A stretch of DNA of 64,000 bases, taken from assembly GCA_031472005.1 (NCBI GenBank), contig PZJY01000003.1, positions 930,001 through 994,000 of the forward strand, in the 5' to 3' direction. The notes under the pieces were generated by a model that saw only the letters and a program-made list of their open reading frames with translations, searched no databases and had not been told where the DNA came from. This DNA is from Tetracladium setigerum. Lineage: Eukaryota > Ascomycota > Leotiomycetes > Helotiales. Below, in pieces: positions 47,615 through 57,461 of the stretch. The position numbers and the translations under genes were made by a program. How positions within the stretch are numbered: the stretch's first letter is position 1; every line of letters starts with the position of its first letter.

Positions 47615-48271
47615 ATCGTTATAGCGCTGCGAACCTTCCTGTATGTTGGTATGGTTATTGATTTTTTTGCTTTCGCGCATGGGTGAGCATGAAAGACAGA
47701 AAAAAGAATGCCATATCTCGGGTAGTTGTGCATATATGTACAAATCAAGTTTTGTACTTCTGTGGACAAAGGCGTTTTTTCCCCCTCTTGTGTGTCTTGT
47801 GGTGGTTGTGTTCTGTTGTGTGTGTTTTTTTGGGATATCGGGGAAATTGAGAGATATTCTCTCTCTCTCTGCTCTCCATGAACGAGGGACGCAGGATAGA
47901 TAAGACCCTTAATATTCCGAATAACGATATTTTTTCCAAAGAAGCTTCATAGTGATGATTGAGGTGAAATTCGGTTTCTAATCTAATCACCAAACCTTTT
48001 CGAAAAGTTCTTCAAACTTGCCTGAGTGAGAGAGTATGGAAGTGAGCGATTCTCATAGCACTACTAAACCTTGGCATCTTGGCAACATGCCCCCTGCCTT
48101 ATCGATAAGCCAAACAATCCACTCATGCAACTACCCCTCCAGAAAAAAAGTCCTCAACCACCAAGCTACCAACTCGTTCGTACCTTACACATATATCAAT
48201 CTCCCCCAATTCAAAAGCCACCCCCCAACATCACAAACCGAACTTTGATTATTTACTAGACCGAAAGAAAA

Positions 48272-49112
48272 ATGACAACCACAAGAACTCAACCAAACAT
48301 CATCATAACCGGCACCCCAGGCGTTGGCAAAACCACCCACTGCGAGACCGTGGCGGAAAACACAGGCTTGAAACATCTCTCTATCAATGATATTGTGAAG
48401 GATCGGGCGTGTCATGAGGGTGGGATGAGGAATTTGGATGTTGGATTGTGGATGAGGATAAGGTTTGTTACCTATTTTTGCGTTGTCTCTGGGAGGGAGT
48501 GAGGAAGGGGGGAGGGGGGGAGATCTAGGTGGAGGGGGATTTGGGAAGAGAGGAGAGAACTGGTTAGGGATTAGATGGGAAAAGATTGCTAATGCGAGGG
48601 TGCTGAACTCTAGTTATTGGATTCGATAGAGGACGAAGTCAAGCAAGGAGGATACATAATCGATTGGCACGCTTGCGACTTATTCCCTAAGAGCTGGATT
48701 GATCTGGTCGTTGTTTTGAGGGTGGGAAGCGAGACTTTATATGATCGGTTGAAGGCTAGGTATGTATTCAATTTCCCACCTACCCACCAATTCACCTCTT
48801 CTTCGTCCTGCAATTCCTTTCGCACATGCCACATACCACATACCACATACGACTTAAGAAGCGAGGGAAGAAAGTAGAGCGCTAGCTAATTGATATGATG
48901 TTGTCTGAAATAGAGACTACCCCGAAGCCAAACTACAAGAAAACCTCGACTCGGAAATAATGCAGGTCTTACTCCAAGAGGCGCGCGATTCGTATGACGA
49001 GGAGATTATCGTGGAGTTGAAGAGTGATACTACGGATGAGATGGAGAGTAATGTGGAGAGGGTGGAGGAGTGGGTTAAGGCGTGGAGGAAGGATCATGAG
49101 GAGAAGGCTTGA
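48272..49112 (+). CDS. FAP7: Adenylate kinase isoenzyme 6 / Fap7 (frameshifted)
   Basis: Nuclear ATPase/adenylate kinase that acts in the last steps of 18S rRNA processing with ribosomal protein uS11. Exons 48272-48462, 48614-48759 and 48914-49112; with one base restored, 178 aa. Seen: NIIITGTPGVGKTTHCE (P-loop), HLSINDIVKD, then a frame break at 48418-48420 (GGG), after which the next frame reads WDEEFGCWIVDEDK|LLDSIEDEV. The rest shows IDWHACDLFP (NMP-binding), LVVVLRVGSETLYDRLKARDY and LDSEIMQVLLQEARDSYDEEIIVELKSDT, all Fap7 hallmarks. Without the missing G the first exon would not join the second in frame. Tail to tail with HAM1. Confidence 0.9.
48418..48420 (+). other. Single-base frameshift site in FAP7
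   Basis: A G3 run; a fourth G gives HEGWDEEFG and the expected exon phase. The as-given coding total is 536 bases, one short of a multiple of three. Confidence 0.8.
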
Positions 49113-49326
49113 GTGAGGCTTTTGAGATTAGGATAATGAAATCGGAAAGAGAACATGGGGAATGGTTATATGAATATTTGCATGGATGTGGGATTTGGGA
49201 TGAGGGATGAAAGAAAAAGTATAGAGATGGAAGAACAATGCATGGGATATGGGGAGGGAAAAGTAACGAGCAATGTTGTTTGTTGAATATGGCTCGATGA
49301 TATCTAGGAGATGATAATATCATAAA

Positions 49327-50465
49327 TCATGATTTCTCCTCCTCCTTCTTTTTCTCTTCCAGTAACCAAGCCTTGAGTTTCTCGAGGGCTTTGAAGCGGT
49401 GGGAGATCAGGTTTTTGGCAACCTTGTCCATCTCGGCATAGCTGTTTGTTGGGTGTTAGCGATAGATAGAAACCTTTTTGTCGCCTCATTTTATTCCTTG
49501 TGTAATTACAATGGATTTCAAATGGTGTTATGGAGTAGTTTACTTACGTCTGGCCCTCATATTCAAAGATTGGATCCCAACCTACAGACCGATGGTGTTA
49601 GTCAAAGAAGTATGTATGGATACCTTTCAGTAGGTACTCTTTATACATAAGGAGAGGGGAAAATATTTACCAAACTTTGCTGGCCCTCTAGCTGGTACTA
49701 TCTTGCCCTAGAAAGGAGATCATTAGTCGGATTTTCAAATATATCTTTTTCTCTCTCATTCGCGCATTGCACTTCTCAGATCACAAAAAGGAGCAAGGGA
49801 AACAAACATCAGTCCTTCCCTGAAAGATAAGAACTTCACAACCCGGTCCTTCCGAGTAGGCGAAAGTGCAGACAGCTTGGGCGGATTTATCTTCAAAGCC
49901 AACGAGCATGTTGTTTAGACCTTCGTGGCCGAGAGATTGCATGAACCATTTGCTGTATTGATTAACCATTAGCAAGTGCTTTTTTCTTTTTTTTTGGATT
50001 GGAAGAGAGTTGATATGACTTGAAAATGGTGTATGGGCGCCCTCCTCCTGGATGTAATAAATAGTAAGAGTTAGAGTGATACTCACATATACGGTCCAGG
50101 TAACTCATTCAAAGCATTAAAGCAGAGGCATGTATCCTCCACCAACACTGGACCTTTAATCTATTCACTCCCCAAGACCTGTCAGCTTTGTAATACCTAC
50201 TACCTGCCTACTACCCCCCCCAAGTACCTTATGTATCTAGGTACCTAAGCCAGCAAAAAGAACGGAAAATAATAAATAAAGGGAAACAAACAGCCTCAGC
50301 AGCCCTTTGACATTTATCGGTCGAAATCTCCTCAATTGTTCCCTGGATTTCAAGAAGATCCAAGGCTTGGCTTCGCAATTCGATGGTGGAACCTAGGATG
50401 GCTTTTACTTCGTTGAGTTTGTTGGCGTTACCGGTGATGAAGTTTAGGTGGGTTGGTGGTGGCAT
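49327..50465 (-). CDS. HAM1: Inosine triphosphate pyrophosphatase (HAM1/ITPA)
   Basis: Hydrolyses ITP, dITP and XTP to their monophosphates, keeping damaged purines out of nucleic acids. About six short exons on the minus strand. The ATG at 50465 is chosen because MPPPTHLNFITGNANKLNEVKAIL is the family start; the frame is open further upstream but shows nothing conserved. Next come IQGTIEEISTDKCQRAAEA, IKGPVLVEDTCLCFNALNELPGPYIKWFM, AVCTFAYSEGPG, FQGRTDGKIVPARGPAKFGWDPIFEYEGQTYAEM and SHRFKALEKLKAWL, the full signature set. The end is a Lys/Glu-rich tail EEKKKEEEKS. Each intron has GT-AG ends and keeps the frame. Confidence 0.95.
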
Positions 50466-51042
50466 TTTGACGGGGGTTTTATTAGAAGGAATTGTGCTGT
50501 ACTGTGGTGTGGTGTGAAGTTGTGGAGTGGGTGAGGAGGAGGGTGGTTGTGGTTGTGGAAGGGAGAGAATGGAAGGGTGGAGGAGGAAAAATGATCGCTG
50601 GCAAGGATTGATGGAAGGGTGTGTTGTGTGTTTATTTTGACAGCAACCAACACTTTGGATTTGTTTTCCTTCCCTTTTAATAGATGGGGAATAATTCAAT
50701 GTCTTTTGAATTACTGTACAGATTTAACTAAAATCTTGGGCGAGAAGTCGTTTTAGAAAAGTCTTATTTTACTTGGAAAAATTGGTTGTTGCACGCACTC
50801 GTTTGCTCAGCTGTGGTTCAATTTGTCTTTCGGTTCGATCGATTCGTCAAACCACAACCGCATTTCATCGCACAACCCGCAACTCTCATCTATCACGGTA
50901 TCATTCTCCGCTCCTCCTCTCGTAATTTCATAACTGACTTATATAATATGATATCAGATGCAGCAATAGAGTGCCATGAAGTAACTCCATCGTCACCACA
51001 TGTCAATCGTTGTTTCGCAAAACACAATCCATTTCTCCCATC
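50466..51042. promoter_or_regulatory. Divergent promoter region, HAM1 / P450-like locus
   Basis: 577 bp between HAM1 and the start of the degenerate P450. A CAACC/CTCC-rich leader (minus strand) precedes HAM1. Nothing else was recognised. Confidence 0.45.
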
Positions 51043-52998
51043 ATGGACGACCCCTTCTACAACCCAGCAAGTAATGATCTCACACCCCAAGGACTATGGA
51101 CAACCATCCTTTCAGTAACTCCGGCACTATTGATTACGGTAGTAGTCTTGGTTGTCTCCATTGTGTTCATTATTGCCGACGGATTTTCGAGCAAGAACAA
51201 GCACTCGATTAGGACGTTATCCTATTGGTACTCTAGCGTGAGACTTGGTGTTCCTATGTGAGTGAACCCGGGAATAAATTGTTTAATGAGCTACAATGTT
51301 GATCGAACTGTAGTTTGCGGCTTCCGAGGGACGATTCAAGGTATGCAAAGTTGAGAATCGACTGGAAGCAGCTCGGAGTGTTGATCGTGAAATAGGAGTA
51401 AAGCTACGGGACTATTTTCACTTGATTCGAGTGGTCTTTCTGACGGAAATGGTATGTCTTCAAGGTTATGAGAATTTCCCTTCTTTCCTGGGCTAATGCT
51501 TCATCCAAGTCACAGAGTTTTCTCCTCTCAAAGGGTACTTTATATCTGACTCTCAACCCTCAAGAATTCACCGTGCTAACAATTTCAAGTTCTGAGGAAC
51601 CGGACACTATCCTCGATCGTGATACCTGGAATGCAGCATCCAAAGTATTCACAATTTCCTCCATGACACATCCTCTTTCTAATCAAGAATCCAGTTCTTT
51701 GGCCTCAGTGCCAAACCAAAATACGACAAAGTCCTCAAAGTATAATCTCTCACCTCTTTTTCCTTCAAATTTCACAATCTAACGAAAGCCAGCAACTCCT
51801 ATTCACCCAAGAAACCCATCTCGCCTCCCCAACTTCAACATCCGCCGTCATCCAACACCTCCAGCACAACATCCCCCAAATGATAACTTTCGTCGAAACA
51901 CCCATTGATATGCAACCTTGGGAAGTATCTACAGCATCTATTTATATATCCCCCACCAACATATCTCTCTCCCTCTTCCCACTTGTCAAGAACATGCTTC
52001 TCCACGCCACTATTCCCGCTTTATTCGGTTCGGCACTGTTAGATAAATACCCTAATCTGATTCAGGATATAGAGGTGATGGATGAAGGCATGGAGTATTT
52101 CCTGGCTGGTTGGCCAGCGATGATGCCGGTGAAGGGGGTGTTTGCAAAGCATTGGGGGAGGAGAAAGGTTTGGGAGGCTGTGGATGGATTTCAGAAGGCT
52201 TTGGATGAGTTTGTGAAAGACGGGGAAAGAGGAGATGGGGAGGCGATAGATGAGACTGAAATATGGGGTGATTTGGGTGATGTGAGTGAGTTTATATTGG
52301 AGAGGAATAAATTGTGGAGAGGTATGTTCAATTTTCTGAGAGTTTCCATCTCACATTCCTGCGCTATATTAATTCAACAATCAGAAAACGATTTCGGAAT
52401 CAAAGAACGGGGAGATATCTGTGTACGTTTGACCTGCTTCCCGTATTCTTCTTTACTATTCTTCTTCAAGATTACATCCTAACACAAACTCCAACTTCTA
52501 CAGCTTCTATACTCACTCACAACCCACCCACCTATCCTCGCCTACCTCCTCCTCCACCACATCCTCATCAAACCCTCCCTCCTCCCCTCCATTCTCACTG
52601 AAATGAAACCCCACGTAACCCTCACAGCCCCCTTCAAAATCGGAAACCATTCCTCACCCCCCTCCCTCACCATCTTCCCCGAAGGCCTTAAGAGACATTG
52701 CCCAAAATTGCGAGAGATTTATTCGTCGGTTTACTTATCATTGTTAAATGGAAGTGGTCGGATGGATGATGAAGTTATACGGCAGGATACGGAGGGAGGG
52801 GGAGAGGTGGGATTTGTGGAGATGAGTTGTTTGGCGTTGGTTGCGGGGGTGTTGGGGATGTGGGAGATGGAGGTTGAGAATGAGGGAGAGGGAAAGGGAG
52901 CGAAGGGGACGAATTGGGGACTGGTGGATGGTAGAATAACAATGGGTGAAGGGGTGAGAGTTAGTGTTAAGAGTAGGAGATTTGAGTGGGATGAGTAG
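51043..52998 (+). pseudogene. Degenerate cytochrome P450
   Basis: Remains of a P450 of the fungal CYP7/CYP8-like type. Likely start MDDPFYNPASND with one membrane span (LLITVVVLVVSIVFIIA). Recognisable pieces: TLYLTLNPQEFTVLT and DRDTWNAASKVFTIS; ATIPALFGSALLDKYPNLI...GMEYFLAGWPAMMPVKG; DFGIKERGDI; LLYSLTTHPPILAYLLLHHIL (I-helix region, after a clean intron); LKRHCPKLREIYSSVYL; and VEMSCLALVAGVLGMWEME, the helix that normally follows the heme loop. The frame changes at least twice between about 51690 and 51790 without usable splice sites. No clear ExxR and no FxxGxxxCxG heme loop is found: the sequence runs from the K-helix area almost directly to the post-heme helix. It is therefore probably not a working enzyme. 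Exact exon limits are not given because the frame breaks prevent it. Confidence 0.6.
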
Positions 52999-53347
52999 TT
53001 CGTCTAGATAGGATGACAATGATGGGTGGTGGTTGAAAAGGCATGGATATTTAAGATCAAAACAGTTCTGGTGTCAACATTGCTTCGGCTAGCACATAAC
53101 CATAGCTTTACACCAGTGGATACTTGTATTTAGGGCAGTGCCTTCGCATTGCGGGTGTTGCTCATCACTATGTAGTTACAACTACAATTCTATGTAATCA
53201 CATCTTGCTCGTGATTCTTCTTCTTATGCCAAGCTGTTCCACTTCTAATATCCCATAGAAATCACCGATCTATTAGCCCCAGCCAGGTCAAGAGGCGTCG
53301 CATTTGCTCCACCCTTCGTAATTCGTTTCTTTGTTCATACTAATGTC
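52999..53347. other. Convergent 3' region, P450-like locus / AMPK beta
   Basis: 349 bp between facing genes. No recognised feature. Confidence 0.4.
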
Positions 53348-54848
53348 TCATTCGTCCCCGGTTGGTTTGTACATAATTGTTGTAACGTACTGGGTTTCGT
53401 TAGCTGAATGGTTCTGGTGATGAATAGGACCTATTTTTCTTACCTTTCTGCGATATCTGGTAGTTGCAGAAACCGCAAGGACGTTATTCTTGATACTGCT
53501 TGTTGCCAGATGATTGAGCACAGTGTGATTTGGCATAGTCAAAACACTGTTATCATCCTTCATAGGCGTAGCTGCATTTAAGATCGGCTTTCCTAGGAAA
53601 CCAGGAAGAGAGGGAGGGGTGGGTAGTTTCTCAATTGCTGCAGCTGCGTACTTGTACTCATCTGAATCCTCAGCCTTGTCTAAATCCAGGAGGTACTGAG
53701 GAATCGCAGATGTGTAACGAGACGATGGAGGTGCTGCCTTAGTTTTTGGCTTGGGTTTCGCTTTTGACTTATCTTCTTCCGTAACTTGGGGTCCTGTTGA
53801 TGGAGGGACTGCGTGATCTTTGGCCTCGGTAGTGGCTGGTACAGATGGGGTGGAATCTGATCCCGGACGTGGAAGATCATCCGCACTGACTTCAATATAG
53901 TTGACAAGATTGTTGCCAAAATCGACTGTTGTTGGGAGATGAGTTGAGCATTGCATCACGTTATCAACAATGAACCTAACGTGATGAGTTCCGGGAGGAA
54001 CGTGGACCACAGTTCTAAAGAGACCAGGTTGACCTTCACTAGTAATATTTAGCAACTTCTATGGTTCAGGAGGGAGAAAGATCTTACACTCGATGTAAAC
54101 GGTGCTTCTTGTTCCATTGAAAGATAGTACCAGTCACGTAGACTTTATCGCCGCCTTGCTGCCATTCCAGAGTTGTAGGTACCGTTGTGCCGGACTTGTC
54201 AACACGTAGTTCCTCTGCATCCTCCTCGTCCACAGTCGTATTGCTCAACGCAGATGCTCGTCGAGGAAGCAAGGTATCGCCATCCAACTGCTCAACATCA
54301 TCTAGCGCTGGGATGTCATTGTCTGTGGGAGCAAGCATAGGCGAACCCGGAGTGTGAACTTCTTCCTCGATCGGAAGAGGGAGTCTTGGTGGGCGAGTGA
54401 GATGGTACGACATATCTTGGATTGTGGGTGGTCCAGACGGTTCGATAGATTGTGAGTACGACCTCGAGGATGTGGTTTCAGGAGGAGTAGGTATTGGGAC
54501 AGCAGCCTTTTTGGTGGGTATATCTTGAGCTTCGACCTTTGGTTCTTCTCTTGATTGCTGCGCGCCCATCGGGACCTGCGTATCACTGCCGTGCTTCGAG
54601 GGGCTGGTTATGCTATGACTGGGAGATGGCTGATTCGACGGTACGACGGAAGACGACTGGGAAGGGCGAGGACGATGGGTTGTACCACGAGCCTGAGCCA
54701 GAGATGCTTCGGCCGCGGTTCTTTGTGCCTGTATCAAGTTCCGAGGATCGCCTCTACGCGAGTGAGGTTTTTGTGCCGAATCATGGCCGGAAGGTGACGA
54801 GGACGACGAGTTAGAAGTCCTCGAGTGGGCGGAAGGGTTGTTCCCCAT
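53348..54848 (-). CDS. GAL83: AMPK (SNF1 complex) beta subunit
   Basis: Scaffold and glycogen-binding subunit of the SNF1/AMPK energy-sensing kinase. Exons about 54848-54093, 54029-53444 and 53389-53348. The ATG at 54848 is preferred over one 26 codons upstream because MGNNPS is a consensus N-myristoylation site, as in other beta subunits. A long Ser/Pro/Gln-rich head follows, then the glycogen-binding (CBM48) domain TTLEWQQGGDKVYVTGTIFQWNKKHRLHRV, HVPPGTHHVRFIVDNVMQCS and VNYIEV. The C-terminal ASC domain reads IPQYLLDLDKAED, LPTPPSLPGFLGKPILNA, MPNHTVLNHLATSSIKNNVLAVSATTRYRRKYVTTIMYKPT. The last intron, 53390-53443, is 54 bases and stop-free. Confidence 0.94.
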
Positions 54849-55290
54849 ACTTCGCGTGATCGTGTGATTGATTTCGAGTTCAAGATTGGGTGAATGGGGC
54901 TTTGGAAACGCTCGGGATCGGAACAAGAAGGTTGCACTGAGATTCTAAGCGACACACATCTCCAGGGTTCTGCAAAGAGTGTTGTTGGAGTTGAGAGTGA
55001 AGATGAGATGAGGATGGTGGGGGGATGCAGATGTGTTTGACGTTTCCCGATCTCGACTCTGGGAATTGTCTTGACTTTTGGTTGAGCGAGGATCAAGGGT
55101 GAGCTTGAGCGGGCGGATCCCCCACTACGGCTGTTCTTAGGGACAGAGAGGTGTTATTCCAAGAAAGATTCACTAGCGGATTAGGTCGCGGTCGCGACAA
55201 CATCAGACGAAATAATTCAATTCTCTTTTCTATCTTCGCAGAACACAGCACGATGTTAACTCGCCTTTGAAAGAAGGCTAATTATACAGA
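54849..55290. promoter_or_regulatory. Divergent promoter region, AMPK beta / small membrane protein
   Basis: 442 bp between two divergent ATGs. No specific site was recognised. Confidence 0.45.
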
Positions 55291-55875
55291 ATGGTTTGGG
55301 CTTGGGTGTCCACAGCAGGCGCTGTCATTTATTACATTTCCGTCCCCTTCGTCACTCTGGTTGGGTGGATCTTGAGATTACTGGGGATTGTTCTCGCCCC
55401 GGTTTTGCATTTAGGTCATTTCTTCCTGTCAGCGTGTTTACTGCCATTGAGATGGATAGCTAAGTTTGAGGTAAGGAGGCTGGAAGGACGCCCTGTTGCT
55501 ATACTGACTCTTTGCTAGACCCTCTACATCTACCTTGGAGTTGCAGCACTCATTGGCCTTTTGACTGGCTTCATCCTTCACATCTCATCCTCTTTCCTTG
55601 TTTCCATGCTCAACTTGGCCCCTACATCTGAACCCGAAGACAAGGGCCGGACTGCTGCCTCTGTACGTGCAGCTCGAGAGCAGAGGCAACTTGAAGATGC
55701 CTGGCAAAGCTCTTCGGTGAAGCAAGACAATCAAGGTCGGACCAGTGACGAGTCGTTGGAGATGCAGTATACCCAAAGGTGGCTAGAAAAGGATGCTGGT
55801 AAGCGAAAGAAGAACGGAGGCTTGTTCAGGCAGACGATACTCGAGGAAGATGATGATTCAATGGATGGCTTCTGA
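55291..55875 (+). CDS. Small integral membrane protein of unknown function
   Basis: Not a family I can name. Two exons, 55291-55470 and 55519-55875, give 178 aa. The N-terminal half is strongly hydrophobic with two or three membrane segments: about residues 5-25 (TAGAVIYYISVPFVTLVGWIL), 27-50 (LLGIVLAPVLHLGHFFLSACL) and, just after the splice, 62-88 (YIYLGVAALIGLLTGFILHISSSFL). The second half is polar and charged: EDKGRTAASVRAAREQRQLEDAWQ, then a Lys/Arg block (GKRKKNGG) and an acidic end (EEDDDSMDGF). The splice joins the hydrophobic parts in frame. It could be an ER or Golgi protein. It is head to head with AMPK beta and ends 96 bp from the KAE1 stop. Confidence 0.7.
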
Positions 55876-55971
55876 GGAGTGAATTGGTCGGACATTCGAG
55901 CCATCAACTTCTCGCACATACACCCATTGATAAACCCAAAGCAGCTTCTTTTTGCGAAATGCCCTCGGCGT

Positions 55972-57020
55972 TCAATTCCTCCATTTCACAAACACCTCGT
56001 CTGTTCGGAATCTCTGCGTACAGGTGCTCTCTTCCAAGGGAGTTCGGAATCCAGTTTCGTACGCAAGCAAGCCCGCATGTGCGATCATGATACCATTATC
56101 AATGCAGAAACGCTCATCTGTCGCAAATACGCTGCCTCCTCGATCCGCCGCCATCAGACCCATCATCTCCTGTAAACGTTCATTGCAACCAACACCTCCC
56201 ACTATCAAGACTTGGTTGCTCCCACAATGGGCCATTGCTCTTTCAGTAATCTCGACCAACATGGCATACACTGTTTCCTGGAGACTGAAGCAAAGGTCCG
56301 CAGTTGTAATTGGTTGTCCAGTGATTGGATCCTTTTGATCTGGGTTGGCCTTCAGCTCTCCCGCAAGAATGTCAATACAGGCGAGAATTCCAGAAAATGA
56401 GCAATCCATTCCTTTCACCGCATAGGGTAGATCCAGTAGCACTTTCCCTTTCTTTGCCAGTTGTTCGATGTTATATCCCGGCGCTGGGTCGTTGCTGATT
56501 TCGAGAGTCCTGGCGAATCTGTCCAGACAATTTCCCACTGCAATATCCAAAGCTTCTCCAAATATCCTGTATCTCTGCTCTGCATAGGCGATGACCTGAG
56601 TATTTCCACCACTGACGTACAACACAACTGGGTTCTCCGCGCCTGTAATCTCTCTGCCCATTTCGATATGACCAACACAGTGATTAACCCCAATCAACTC
56701 TTTCCCCCACAATAGTGACAACATCCTCGCTGCGACAGCTACACTCTGCAACGGCGCACCCATCCCCGGGCCTTTCGTATAGCATATGCAGTCCACCTCT
56801 TGTATCGAGACCCCAGCCTCAGCCATCGCTTGCTTGACCAGCTTGACTACCCATGATCGATGATGTTTCGCGGTGTCTTTTGGGAGAAATCCTTCTCCTG
56901 GAGGGGCATTGAATGTGTGGCGGAGGTTGGAAAGGATGAGTGCTGGTTTGCCGTGGGGTGGATGAGAAATTATTCCTACCCCAACTTGTTCGCGCTGCCT
57001 TCAAGACCGATGGCAATCAT
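55972..57020 (-). CDS. kae1: KAE1, tRNA N6-threonylcarbamoyladenosine synthase subunit (frameshifted)
   Basis: Catalytic subunit of the KEOPS/EKC complex, which makes t6A at position 37 of ANN-decoding tRNAs and also affects telomeres. No introns. From ATG 57020 the frame gives MIAIGLEGSANKLG and then a stop (TAG). A missing G in the run at 56979-56982 accounts for it: with it the frame continues GIISHPPHGKPALI and joins HRSWVVKLVKQAMAEAG. The length is 1049 bases, one short of 350 codons, which agrees with a single lost base. Seen further: DCICYTKGPGMGAPL, the metal-binding HCVGHIEMGR, LYVSGGNTQ, GYNIEQLAKKG and ATDERFCIDNGIMIAHAG. These are all Kae1/TsaD signatures. Confidence 0.93.
56979..56982 (-). 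other. Single-base frameshift site in KAE1
   Basis: A C4 run on the plus strand (G4 in the gene). A fifth base removes the immediate TAG stop and restores the ASKHA-fold start. Confidence 0.85.
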
Positions 57021-57461
57021 CTTTGCAATTTTTGGTGTTGGTGTTGTGGGAGAGACCGAGCGAGGGAGTCGTTCAGATATCTCACCCCGCTATGTGCATA
57101 TGGGGGGTTACAATCGATAAGATATGGCAGAACGACTTGGGAAGATTTGCGATCATAAAATCATTTCCTACCTGATTTATCATTTGATGAGAAAAGTCTC
57201 AATATTCCCCAACCATAGGAATCAAGGGTCCACAAGATCAAATATATTTCGCAAATATGTTTGGTAATAATAGGGCTAAAGACAGTCTCTTCGGCCTCCA
57301 CTCTCCAGCCTCCTAATAGTCATCAATTTTTATCGGTCGCTTAAAAATGTGTCTTGGCATCCTTTGCGTCAACAGCCGCCTTTCTTCTCATGCTCTTTAC
57401 TCTCTACCACTTTTTACACACAACACCTCTCCCGCCGTCTTTATTTCCACCACCAGAAGCT
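57021..57461. promoter_or_regulatory. Divergent promoter region, KAE1 / SET methyltransferase
   Basis: 441 bp between divergent genes. An in-frame region before the chosen SET ATG is open but not conserved. No specific site was recognised. Confidence 0.4.

Larger units (their letters stand above)
47294..48271. promoter_or_regulatory. Myosin 3' flank and FAP7 upstream region
   Basis: 978 bp between tandem genes. It holds a CG-alternating tract (47516-47532), a CA tract (47600-47614) and a CT tract near 47858. No gene was recognised. Confidence 0.5.

Noticed and set aside
51043..52998. GPI transamidase PIG-S or another membrane protein
   Set aside because: The N-terminal span suggested this at first, but the central and C-terminal pieces match P450 helices.
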